A DNA stretch of 21,419 bases, from positions 1 to 21,419 of the forward strand of contig JAGXHH010000150.1 of assembly GCA_024636355.1 (NCBI GenBank), in the 5' to 3' direction. The notes below the pieces were generated by a model that worked only from the letters and a program-made list of their open reading frames with translations, searched no databases and was not told the DNA's origin. Each line of letters starts with the position of its first letter. Positions within the stretch are counted from its first letter, which is position 1. Both the position numbers and the translations under genes were made by a program. The stretch is from Desulfobacteraceae bacterium (GTDB lineage: Bacteria; Desulfobacterota; Desulfobacteria; Desulfobacterales; Desulfosalsimonadaceae). Shown one piece after another: positions 7,119 to 14,602 of this stretch.

Positions 7119-8430
7119 TGCCCCAATCCGGAATGAGCCGTCCATGATCACCGACCTGCCCGAAATCGTCATGATCGGCTTGAACCATACCTCGGCACCG
7201 GTCGATCTGCGCGAATGCCTTGCGTTTTCCACGGCGGAAACCGAACAAGCCCTGAAGGTCTTAAAAAAAGATGCCGATATCCGGGAACTGCTGATCCTTT
7301 CGACCTGCAACCGGGTGGAATTTCTTCTGACCAGCCACCGTCCGGAAGGGGCGATTGCTGCCGTAAAAACCTTCATCTCCGAGGCCAAATCGATACCGGC
7401 CACCCGCTTCGAATCTGCCATCTATACGTATCGCGCAGATGAGGCGGTGCGGCACATGTTTCGCGTGGCGGCCAGTCTCGACTCCATGATTGTCGGCGAA
7501 CCCCAGATTCTGGGACAGATCAAGGCGGCTTACAAAGTGGCCGTGGAAACCAAGGGAACCGGGGTTATCGTCAACCGGCTGCTGCACAAGGCGTTTTCCG
7601 TTGCCAAACGGGTCCGCAGCGAAACCGGCATCGGAGACCGGGCCGTTTCGATCAGTTACGCCGCTGTTGAGCTGGCGCGAAAAATATTCGGCGAACTCGA
7701 CGACAAAACCGTACTCCTGGTCGGCGCCGGGGAAATGGCGGAACTGGCAGTAGAACACCTGCACCGCAACCGGCGGACGGGAAGCCTGTTTGTGGCCAAC
7801 CGGACCTTTGAAATCGGGGTCAACCTGGCCCGCCGGTTCAACGGCACGGCCATCCGGTTCGAAGAAATCTCCGAAACGCTGAAAATCGCCGATATCATCA
7901 TCAGCTCGACCGGCTCCCCGGATTACGTCATCTTCAGCGGCATGGTCCGGCCGATCATAAAAATGCGGAAGAACCGGCCGCTGTTTTTCATCGATATCGC
8001 CGTGCCCCGGGACATTGAGCCGGCGATTAACCGGCTCAACAATGCCTATGTATACGATATCGACGACCTGCACGGGGTCATTGACGAAAACATCGCCTCC
8101 CGGCAGAGCGAATCGGTGAAAGCCGAACGGATCATAGACGAGGCCGTGATTCGCTTCCGCCAATGGTACGACAGCCTGAACACGGTGCCCACCATTATTG
8201 AACTGCGGAACAAACTGACCACCATCGCCGAAACGGAGCTGGCCAAAACCGTCGGGTCCATGCCCGACCTCTCGGCAGACGACCGCCGGGCGCTTGCCCG
8301 GATGACGGAATCGATGGTCAACAAAATGCTGCACGACCCGATGCGCTTCCTGAAAGATCCGGGCTCCCACCGGGACCGATCCCTTTACCTCGATATCACC
8401 CGAAAAATATTTAACCTGGAAGACGAATAA
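7099..8430 (+). CDS. hemA: Glutamyl-tRNA reductase
   Basis: HemA reduces glutamyl-tRNA to glutamate-1-semialdehyde with NADPH, the first committed step of C5-pathway tetrapyrrole synthesis. Motifs: IGLNHTSAPVDLRE, the nucleophile in STCNRVEF (Cys70), ASLDSMIVGEPQILGQIK, the NADPH-binding VGAGEMAEL (about 208-216) and a helical dimerisation tail ending MVNKMLHDPMRFLK. Length 443 is typical. GGAGGGG at 7085-7091 supports ATG 7099. The N-terminus is about 15 residues longer than most, and ATG 7144 (MITDLPE) is an alternative with a weaker site. It closes the DHH-to-hemA operon; the usual followers hemC/hemB are absent, and a likely terminator spans its stop codon. Confidence 0.95.
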   Translation: MSLPDGNAPIRNEPSMITDLPEIVMIGLNHTSAPVDLRECLAFSTAETEQALKVLKKDADIRELLILSTCNRVEFLLTSHRPEGAIAAVKTFISEAKSIPATRFESAIYTYRADEAVRHMFRVAASLDSMIVGEPQILGQIKAAYKVAVETKGTGVIVNRLLHKAFSVAKRVRSETGIGDRAVSISYAAVELARKIFGELDDKTVLLVGAGEMAELAVEHLHRNRRTGSLFVANRTFEIGVNLARRFNGTAIRFEEISETLKIADIIISSTGSPDYVIFSGMVRPIIKMRKNRPLFFIDIAVPRDIEPAINRLNNAYVYDIDDLHGVIDENIASRQSESVKAERIIDEAVIRFRQWYDSLNTVPTIIELRNKLTTIAETELAKTVGSMPDLSADDRRALARMTESMVNKMLHDPMRFLKDPGSHRDRSLYLDITRKIFNLEDE

Positions 8431-8453
8431 GCCCGCACAGGTTCCTTTTTTTT
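8413..8453 (+). terminator. Possible intrinsic terminator spanning the hemA stop
   Basis: AACCTG (8413-8418) can pair with CAGGTT (8438-8443), enclosing the hemA stop codon. CC and eight T residues (8446-8453) follow. The stem is short and the loop long (19 bases), so the call rests mainly on the T-tract and on its place at the end of a five-gene run. Confidence 0.45.
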
Positions 8454-8475
8454 CCTCTTTACAATTTCAAAAGCC

Positions 8476-8539
8476 TTGTGATAAAGAAAATAATTCTTTT
8501 TAAAATGCAAAACCCCCGTTTACGCGGGCAAATGCATTT
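8476..8539 (+). promoter_or_regulatory. Possible dksA promoter with overlapping nested palindrome
   Basis: TTGTGA (8476-8481), 17 bases and TTTAAA (8499-8504) form a modest sigma-70-like pair. Overlapping its downstream edge is a nested inverted repeat: AAATGCA (8503-8509) with TGCATTT (8533-8539), and inside it CCCG (8515-8518) with CGGG (8525-8528). It could be an operator or an RNA hairpin in the dksA leader; this is inference. Confidence 0.35.
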
Positions 8540-8579
8540 ATTACAGGTGGTGCTGATACTGCCGGATAAAGGAAACGCT

Positions 8580-8942
8580 ATGGAAAAAAAAGATTTGGAT
8601 TTCTTCAGGGATTTACTCAAGACCCGTCTGGATGAATTGTTGCACCAGGCCGGCGATACAGTTTCGGACATGAACGACACGAAAGGAAATTTCCCGGATC
8701 CGACCGATCGGGCTGCGTATGAAGCGGACCGCAACTTCGAGCTTCGCATCCGGGACCGGGAATACAAACTGATCAAAAAAGTGAAAAAAGCACTGGAACG
8801 TGTCGACGACAAGACGTTCGGGATATGCGAAAAATGCGGCGACGATATCGCCATCGCCCGGCTCAAGGCCCGGCCGGTGACCACCCAGTGCATTGAATGC
8901 AAAACCAAAGAGGAAGCATTAGAGAAAGCTCTTGGCTTATAA
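8580..8942 (+). CDS. dksA: DksA/TraR-type zinc-finger transcription factor
   Basis: DksA binds the RNA polymerase secondary channel and, with ppGpp, tunes transcription of rRNA and biosynthetic genes. The 120-residue product has a coiled-coil-like N-terminal half with the tip motif DPTDRA (Asp40, Asp43, Ala45), matching the functional DxxDxA of DksA. A C-terminal four-Cys zinc finger follows (CEKC at 83-86, CIEC at 104-107). ATG 8580 is chosen because AAGGAA lies about 6 bases upstream; an in-frame extension to 8478 has no ribosome binding site and would cross the proposed promoter. It overlaps the PHP gene by 11 bases. Confidence 0.9.
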   Translation: MEKKDLDFFRDLLKTRLDELLHQAGDTVSDMNDTKGNFPDPTDRAAYEADRNFELRIRDREYKLIKKVKKALERVDDKTFGICEKCGDDIAIARLKARPVTTQCIECKTKEEALEKALGL

Positions 8943-9825
8943 ACCGGGAAGGATCGACCTGCACATCCATTCTACGGCATCCGACGGGAGCCTCAGGCCG
9001 GATCAGATCCTTGAACACGCTGTTGAAAAGGGCCTTTCCGCAATTGCAATAACAGACCACGATACTGTGGCGGGTGTGAATGCAGCCCTTTGCCACGGTA
9101 TTCCCGACAGTCTGGAATTTATAACCGGAATCGAGCTGAGCGCCGCCTATCCTCCCGGTTTTCCGAATTCCGGCAGCATGCACCTTCTGGGCTACGGCAT
9201 CCGTACGGATGATTCCGATCTCAACCGAATGCTGGAAAAACAACAGGATGCCCGAACCGATCGAAATCCGCAGATCATCCGGAAACTAAACGCCGCAGGC
9301 ATTCCGGTGACCATGGCGGCGATCATTGCCGATACCGGAAAAGACGCCGTCGCACGTCCCCATATCGCCGAATACCTGGTTAAAAACGGATACGCCGGCA
9401 GCATCAACGAAGCGTTTGACCGGCTGCTCGGCAAGGGGCAGCCTGCCTATGTGGATAAATTCCGGGTGGGGGCGAAAGAAGCCATAAACCTGATCCGATC
9501 CGCCGGCGGACTTGCCGTACTGGCCCATCCGGTATTGTTTTACCGCGAAACCGGCGATTGCGGGATGCTCGAGAAACTTGTGGCCACGCTCAAATCCTTT
9601 GGACTGGCCGGCATCGAAACCTATTACCCGGGGCAGTCGGCCGAACAAACCGCCTGTTTTGAAACCCTGGCCGACCGGTTCGATCTTCTGGTCACCGGCG
9701 GAACCGATTTTCACGGGGCAATCAACCCGGAAATCGAAATGGGGGCCGGCCGCGGCGATCTTTCCATCCCGTATGCGATTTTCGAACGGCTCAAAAACAC
9801 CCTGTTCCCCAACTCACGCCAGTAA
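8932..9825 (+). CDS. PHP-domain phosphoesterase (RNase AM / 3',5'-nucleoside bisphosphate phosphatase type)
   Basis: A 297-residue PHP protein of the YciV/TrpH family. Members hydrolyse nucleoside 3',5'-bisphosphates (such as pAp) and trim RNA 5' ends. Metal ligands are visible in DLHIHSTASDGS (His11, His13), ITDHDT (Asp42, His43), GIELS, ARPHIAEYL, LAHPVLF and the final GTDFHG. The typical small inserted domain lies between about residues 90 and 180. The start must be TTG 8932 or lie further inside the frame, because an in-frame stop (TAG, 8920-8922) comes just before; this gives an 11-base overlap with dksA. The stop overlaps the rnc start by one base (TAATG). Whether the main substrate is pAp or RNA cannot be decided here. 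Confidence 0.85.
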   Translation: MAYKPGRIDLHIHSTASDGSLRPDQILEHAVEKGLSAIAITDHDTVAGVNAALCHGIPDSLEFITGIELSAAYPPGFPNSGSMHLLGYGIRTDDSDLNRMLEKQQDARTDRNPQIIRKLNAAGIPVTMAAIIADTGKDAVARPHIAEYLVKNGYAGSINEAFDRLLGKGQPAYVDKFRVGAKEAINLIRSAGGLAVLAHPVLFYRETGDCGMLEKLVATLKSFGLAGIETYYPGQSAEQTACFETLADRFDLLVTGGTDFHGAINPEIEMGAGRGDLSIPYAIFERLKNTLFPNSRQ

Positions 9826-10514
9826 TGAATACCCCATCTATTTCCCGACTCGAAGAAAACCTGCGGTACACGTTTTCCGATAAAACGCTTGTGGAAACCG
9901 CCCTCCGACACCGGTCTTTTGTTCACGAACAGCCGGAAGCAGGAGATGACAACGAACGGCTCGAGTTTTTGGGAGACGCCGTCCTGAACCTGATTGTCGG
10001 CCACCTGCTCATGGAGCGGTTTTTAATACAAAGTGAAGGGGACCTGTCCCGGATGCGGGCAAGTCTTGTCAATGAAAATCGCCTGGCCGTTGTCGCCAAA
10101 AGCATCGAACTCGGCGAGTTCATCCGGCTGGGCCGGGGCGAGCGCCAGTCGAGCGGCCGGAAAAAACTATCGATCTTAGCCGATGCATTCGAAGCCCTGA
10201 TTGCCGCAGTTTACCTTGACGGCGGCTTTGATCCGGCATTTGAACTCATCCGGTACCATTTTTTACCCCATTTTGATGTCTTAGTCGAATCCCGGCCCGT
10301 TTACGATTACAAGAGCCGACTCCAGGAACTCGTCCAGAACCGGCTCCAGCAGATGCCGGTCTATGAAATCACCGGCCAGAGCGGCCCGGACCATGACAAA
10401 ACCTTTACCGTAGTGGTCCGCATCGACGACGTTTCTGCCGAAGGTTCCGGCAAGAGCAAGAAAGCCGCCGAGCAGGACGCCGCAAAAAAGGCCCTGGTCC
10501 TCCTGCAGCAATAG
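9825..10514 (+). CDS. rnc: Ribonuclease III
   Basis: RNase III cuts double-stranded RNA in rRNA maturation and mRNA control. The 229-residue product has the catalytic signature NERLEFLGD (43-51), the second acidic cluster in ADAFEALIAAVYLDGG (about 119-134) and a C-terminal double-stranded-RNA-binding domain (about 155-229) ending in GSGKSKKAAEQDAAKKAL. Length and domain order are standard. Its ATG shares one base with the stop of the PHP gene, and the radical SAM gene begins 7 bases after its stop, implying one transcript. Confidence 0.96.
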   Translation: MNTPSISRLEENLRYTFSDKTLVETALRHRSFVHEQPEAGDDNERLEFLGDAVLNLIVGHLLMERFLIQSEGDLSRMRASLVNENRLAVVAKSIELGEFIRLGRGERQSSGRKKLSILADAFEALIAAVYLDGGFDPAFELIRYHFLPHFDVLVESRPVYDYKSRLQELVQNRLQQMPVYEITGQSGPDHDKTFTVVVRIDDVSAEGSGKSKKAAEQDAAKKALVLLQQ

Positions 10515-10521
10515 GTCCCCC

Positions 10522-11583
10522 ATGGGTGATGCCAAACCGTTTATCATTCCCGTTTTCATCCCCCACTCCGGATGCCCGCACCGGTGCATCTTCTGCAACC
10601 AGGTCGCGGTTACCGGATCCCATACGCCAATGCCGGAACCCGAAGCGGTTGAAGCAGAAATCTCACGCTTTCTGCGATACAAAAGCGCCCGTCGCACCCG
10701 TACGGAAATCTCGTTTTTCGGGGGCAACTTCCTGGGACTTCCACCCCGTAAAATCGGACGCCTGCTCGATTGCGCCGCCGGATTTGTCCACTCCGGGCAG
10801 GCCGACGGCATCCGCTTTTCCACCCGTCCGGATACCGTCAGTCCGGTGACTCTTGACACCCTCGCCGCCTTTCCGGTCACCACCATCGAACTCGGGGTCC
10901 AGTCGATGGACGATCGCATCCTGGCACTGGCGCAGCGCGGTCACAGCGCGGCCGATACCGTCCATGCGGTCGCACAGTTAAAAGAAAAAAAGTATCGGAT
11001 CGGTCTCCAGATGATGGTCGGCCTGCCGGGCGAGGACGTCGGAAAAACCATGACCACCGGAGCGGCCATCGCCGAGCTCGCCCCGGATTTCGTCCGCATC
11101 TACCCGACCCTGGTGATCCGGGGGAGCGAACTGGCGAGATGGCACGCGGCGGGGCGCTATACCCCCCTGGAAATGGCCGATTGCATCAGCCGGGTAAAAC
11201 AGCTGCATCAACTGTTTACGAAGCGAAATATCCCCGTGATCCGGATGGGGCTGCAGGCCAACGAAGGACTCGATGCCGGAGCGGACCTCGTTGCCGGCCC
11301 CTATCACCCGTCGTTCGGGCAGATGGTGTTATCGGAACGCTTCTATGATGCGGCCGCAGGGGCCCTTGAAAAGGGGCCTGCCAGTGCGCAAACCGCGGTT
11401 CTGAGGGTGCATCCCCGCCAGATCTCGACGATTCGGGGGCAGAAGAACATCAAAATGGAAAGGCTGTACGAACGGTTCACGCATATCAAATCGTTTAAAG
11501 TGAAACCGGATCAGGCGGTCGCTCGTATGCAGATAAAGATTCAATTTCCCGGGTTTAACCGGGACGTAAAGACGGATATATGA
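10522..11583 (+). CDS. Radical SAM protein, Elp3-like family
   Basis: A 353-residue radical SAM enzyme. CPHRCIFC holds the three iron-sulfur-binding cysteines (Cys18, Cys22, Cys25). FFGGNFLGL matches the Elp3-family FYGGTFTGL motif, and TIELGVQSMDDRIL and MMVGLPGED continue the TIM-barrel pattern. There is no acetyltransferase domain, so it is the short bacterial relative of Elp3; its substrate is unknown to me. In clostridia a similar gene sits next to rnc (general knowledge), and here it follows rnc by 7 bases. This suggests an RNA-related task. The Shine-Dalgarno site is weak, consistent with translation coupled to rnc. Confidence 0.8.
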   Translation: MGDAKPFIIPVFIPHSGCPHRCIFCNQVAVTGSHTPMPEPEAVEAEISRFLRYKSARRTRTEISFFGGNFLGLPPRKIGRLLDCAAGFVHSGQADGIRFSTRPDTVSPVTLDTLAAFPVTTIELGVQSMDDRILALAQRGHSAADTVHAVAQLKEKKYRIGLQMMVGLPGEDVGKTMTTGAAIAELAPDFVRIYPTLVIRGSELARWHAAGRYTPLEMADCISRVKQLHQLFTKRNIPVIRMGLQANEGLDAGADLVAGPYHPSFGQMVLSERFYDAAAGALEKGPASAQTAVLRVHPRQISTIRGQKNIKMERLYERFTHIKSFKVKPDQAVARMQIKIQFPGFNRDVKTDI

Positions 11584-11685
11584 CTCGCTCACGAACGGCA
11601 TTTACGAGACGCTCCGGGACTCTGTTTCTGTTTCTTTGGGCAGCCAATCCTCGGTGAAATGTGTCTGTGATGAACGGGTGACCAC

Positions 11686-11745
11686 GTAGGAGCGGGCCAT
11701 GCCCGCGAAAATGCATCCGCCATCGCGGGCATGGCCCGCTCCTAC
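11686..11745. repeat. REPIN-like element: inverted pair of REP-type palindromes
   Basis: Positions 11686-11707 and 11724-11745 are perfect 22-base reverse complements around a 16-base centre. Each arm begins GTAGGAGCGGGC and is itself palindromic (GCGGGC-CAT-GCCCGC). This matches the layout of REPINs, and the GTAGGAGCG head resembles pseudomonad REP sequences. It lies between convergent genes (stops at 11583 and 11803), where it could also act as a terminator. No RAYT transposase gene is in the window. Flanks 11584-11685 and 11746-11802 hold nothing else recognisable. Confidence 0.8.
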
Positions 11746-11802
11746 AAAGCCTTTCAACGTTCACCGTGAATTGCTGGTTTCTTTTTAGAAGCGAGGAAGT
11801 TG

Positions 11803-13992
11803 TTATCCCTTCGCTTCCCGATCCAGAAACTGCCGGTATTCGTACATTTTGGCAAGCGATTTGACCGCCTGTTCGGGGGTGGGGAAAAACAGACCCTTGT
11901 TGCGTTTGTCATCAAAGGAATAGACGGTCTTGTCTTTTTCATCGCGCAGCATGTTCACGCCCAGGACCGGTTTCCCGTATTTTTCCATCAGGTCGACGAT
12001 ATGAGCGATATATTTTTGTTCAAATTCGTCGTGCGCCTTCATAACCGAATCAAGAAACCCGTCGGGACATGAGGGATCGGCTTTCTGAATCGAATCCGCC
12101 AGACGCGAGAGCATGTGGCGACGGCCGACAATCCCCAGGTTGATCACCGCATCGCACCCGTCCCACTTCATGAGTTCTTCCATGACAAACATCGGGATGT
12201 TCGGATCGTTTTCACCGACAATGTCGACCGGGTTGGCCCGACTCCAATACGGCGGCAGGGTCTTATCGATCCGGGCGACCATTTCATCGGTCAGATCCGG
12301 GACGGCCAGGTTGTAGTATTCACATAAATCGGATGCCACCACCCCCCAGCCGCCGCCGAGCGTCATGATTCCCACCCGGTTGCCTTTCGGCAGGGGCAGC
12401 GAAGAAAACGCCGCCGACAGATCGAGCAGGTCCATCGGTTTTTCCACCTTGACGATACCGGCCTGGCGGCAGACGGCGTTAAACACCCGCGTGTTTGAGG
12501 CCATCGCCCCGGTGTGGCTCGAAGCCGCTTTGTTGCCGGCCGCGGTCTGCCCGCCTTTGAGCAGGACGATCGGTTTTTTGCGCCCCACCCGCCGGGCGCT
12601 TTCATAAAACCGCCGGCCGTTTTTCACGCTTTCCACATAGAGCATTACGGTGCCGGTCACCGGGTCGACCTCAAAGGCGTCGAGGTAATCCTCGATCGTA
12701 ATCATGGCCTCGTTTCCCGATCCGCAGAACCCGCGGATGCCGATGCCCTGGAGTTCGGCAAAGGCCAGCAGCTGGTTGCCCATGTTGCCCGACTGTGCCA
12801 CCACCCCGACCGAACCGGCCTCGGGGCGCACATGGCTGCCGGTGCAGTAAAATTGGATATGGGGATTGCAGACGCCCATGGTATTGGGTCCGATAATATA
12901 GATCCCGGCTGCACGCGCCTGCGCAACCAGTTCACGCTCCATCCGCAATCCGTCGCTCCCGGTTTCCCCGAACCCGGAAGCGATCAGCAGCATGTAGGAT
13001 ATTCCCTTTTCCTTCATTTCCGGGATCAGGTCGAACACCTTTGCCGCCGGTATGGTCACCACCGCCACGTCCACCCGTCCGGGAATATCGGCAACCGATT
13101 TGTAGACCGGCCGGCCGGCGATCGTGCCGCCATTGGGGTTGACCAGATAGATATCGCCTTCAAAATCGCCGCCGATAACATTGGTCAGCAGGGTATATCC
13201 CCACTTGCCCAGTTTTGATGAGGCGCCGACAAAGGCGACGGACCGGGGGTAAAACTGGGCTGCCACCACCCCCGGCTCGACTGCCGGCAGAAATTCTTTC
13301 GGGGATGCCGGCGTCCCTTTTATCACGAGGGCATCGACGGCCACCGGGTTTCCTTCCGGGGTGACAAGCAGGGGATTGATATCGATTTCCATGACATCCG
13401 GGTGCTCGATGCCGACCCGGGAAATGCCGACCAGGGTGTCGATGAGCGCGTCTTTGTCTACGGCGGCCTCTCCCCGGAACGCGCCCAGCAGGGCTGCCGA
13501 CCGGATCTGATCGATCATGTCCGCCGCATCGGAGCGGGACAGGGGGGCCAGCCGGAAGCTCACATCCGATAACGCCTCCGTGAAGATACCGCCCAGGCCG
13601 AACATGACCACCGGCCCGTACTGTCCGTCACGGAACAGTCCGGCCACGAATTCCCGTTTTCCGCTCACCTGGGGCTGGATTAAAAAGCCTTCCAGCTGCC
13701 CGCCGGCACGCCCGGCGATTATGTTTGCCGCCTGCTCGACAGCTGCGGCATCGGCCAGATTTAGATGCACCAGACCGCCTTCGGTCTTGTGCATCAGGGT
13801 TTTGCCCAGCCCCTTGACTACCACCGGGTAACCGATCCGCCCGGCGGCGGCTACGGCTCCGGCGGTGTCATCGGCAGTCATTTCTTCGACCACCGGCACG
13901 CCGTACGGTTTTAAAAACTGCTTGGACTGCCACTCGGTCAGGGCATTTTTTGCCGAATTGCCCCCTCCGACACCACTCTCCTGGTTTTTCAT
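11803..13992 (-). CDS. ADP-forming acetyl/acyl-CoA synthetase, fused, ATP-grasp half first
   Basis: This enzyme family interconverts acyl-CoA, ADP and phosphate with acid, CoA and ATP, often conserving energy in anaerobes. The 729-residue protein starts with an ATP-grasp (beta-type) part (about 16-235; HKTEGGLVHL with His68, EIDINPLLV). A CoA-binding Rossmann part follows (FYPRSVAFVGASSKLGKWG, about 248-266), then succinyl-CoA-ligase-like parts with the phosphorylated His in SSHTGAMAS (His493) and MTLGGGWGV. All phosphotransfer residues are present, so it should be active. The beta-alpha order is the reverse of the alpha-beta order in the better-known fused enzymes and PatZ. Start ATG 13992 has AGGGG 8 bases upstream. 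It faces the radical SAM gene across the REPIN. The substrate acid cannot be told. Confidence 0.88.
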   Translation of the reverse strand: MKNQESGVGGGNSAKNALTEWQSKQFLKPYGVPVVEEMTADDTAGAVAAAGRIGYPVVVKGLGKTLMHKTEGGLVHLNLADAAAVEQAANIIAGRAGGQLEGFLIQPQVSGKREFVAGLFRDGQYGPVVMFGLGGIFTEALSDVSFRLAPLSRSDAADMIDQIRSAALLGAFRGEAAVDKDALIDTLVGISRVGIEHPDVMEIDINPLLVTPEGNPVAVDALVIKGTPASPKEFLPAVEPGVVAAQFYPRSVAFVGASSKLGKWGYTLLTNVIGGDFEGDIYLVNPNGGTIAGRPVYKSVADIPGRVDVAVVTIPAAKVFDLIPEMKEKGISYMLLIASGFGETGSDGLRMERELVAQARAAGIYIIGPNTMGVCNPHIQFYCTGSHVRPEAGSVGVVAQSGNMGNQLLAFAELQGIGIRGFCGSGNEAMITIEDYLDAFEVDPVTGTVMLYVESVKNGRRFYESARRVGRKKPIVLLKGGQTAAGNKAASSHTGAMASNTRVFNAVCRQAGIVKVEKPMDLLDLSAAFSSLPLPKGNRVGIMTLGGGWGVVASDLCEYYNLAVPDLTDEMVARIDKTLPPYWSRANPVDIVGENDPNIPMFVMEELMKWDGCDAVINLGIVGRRHMLSRLADSIQKADPSCPDGFLDSVMKAHDEFEQKYIAHIVDLMEKYGKPVLGVNMLRDEKDKTVYSFDDKRNKGLFFPTPEQAVKSLAKMYEYRQFLDREAKG

Positions 13993-14065
13993 TTAAAGAC
14001 CCCTGATACCTGTAGGATTATGCCACTGCCGGAGCATTGCGTTTCAAACGATCGGCCGGTTTGCC

Positions 14066-14081
14066 GCGCCCTCACGGGCGC
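14066..14081 (-). other. Short hairpin with GTGA tetraloop between DUF1820-like gene and synthetase
   Basis: On the minus strand GCGCCC-GTGA-GGGCGC forms a 6-bp GC stem with a GNRA-type loop. It lies in the 116-base gap between the DUF1820-like stop and the synthetase start. The T-run comes before it in the direction of transcription, so it is not a typical intrinsic terminator. Confidence 0.4.
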
Positions 14082-14108
14082 TGTAAAAAAGACGGTGCCA
14101 CGGCAAGG

Positions 14109-14450
14109 TTATTTATCTTTCGGCTGATGATGTTCCGATGACAAAACAACCAGGTTCGCTTTGTCCTTGTTGAATTTGAGCCCCTGGTGCTCAGTGCCCA
14201 CTTCCTCGATCGAGATGATGGAGTAAATGGAAAGGTGAAAGGATTTGACCCCGTCAAACCGTCTCTTCTGCTCTTCTTCGGCCGGGTTGACGACCAGGGT
14301 GCTGGTATCGAAAACAAAATCGGAAACGGCTATAAAACTTAGCCCAAGGGAAGAATCGGTCACGGTACGCGCCTTTAAGGTGACGATTTTGGCTTCTTTG
14401 GGTTCCCGGTAAGTGATAATGTAAAATGTGTCTTTTCCGTTTAGTGCCAT
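14109..14450 (-). CDS. DUF1820-like small protein of unknown function
   Basis: A 113-residue soluble protein without a signal peptide or membrane segment. The pattern of a short N-terminal beta region, SDFVFDTSTLVVNPAEEEQKRRFDGVKSFHLSIYSIISIEEV and a polar tail resembles DUF1820. Shared traits are the acidic 'VxPxEE' turn, 'F.GVK', and a closing 'I.S.I.I.EV' strand. The match is from memory and moderate. No catalytic residues are evident; such proteins are described only as conserved. It has its own promoter-like sequence (14495-14523) and is transcribed away from the WHy-domain lipoprotein gene. The ribosome binding site (GGAAAAC, about 10 bases upstream) is weak. Confidence 0.65.
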   Translation of the reverse strand: MALNGKDTFYIITYREPKEAKIVTLKARTVTDSSLGLSFIAVSDFVFDTSTLVVNPAEEEQKRRFDGVKSFHLSIYSIISIEEVGTEHQGLKFNKDKANLVVLSSEHHQPKDK

Positions 14451-14494
14451 GGTATTGTTTTCCGTTTGATTTTGGCTTCGTTGAGTACGGCTTG

Positions 14495-14523
14495 AAAATA
14501 TAGCAATCGCAGCAATTTGTCAA
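14495..14523 (-). promoter_or_regulatory. Sigma-70-type promoter of the DUF1820-like gene
   Basis: On the minus strand TTGACA (14523-14518), a 17-base spacer and TATTTT (14500-14495), within TGCTATATTTT. The -35 box is consensus. The transcript would start about 40 bases before the ATG at 14450. Confidence 0.55.
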
Positions 14524-14602
14524 AGATGTTAAAGTAAAATCAATGGTTAAATCAAAAAACGCTGTTTTCCTTTCGCGTGACAAACCGAAAAAAGGATGGA
14601 CA

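Noticed and set aside
7261..8370. Long minus-strand open frame opposite hemA
   Set aside because: Shadow of the GC-rich hemA codons; no motif or ribosome binding site.
8478..8579. N-terminal extension of DksA
   Set aside because: It would translate the palindrome and promoter-like region; AAGGAA before 8580 and the normal DksA length favour the shorter start.
12514..13218. Plus-strand open frame opposite the acyl-CoA synthetase
   Set aside because: Shadow frame; the synthetase frame has conserved motifs on both sides.
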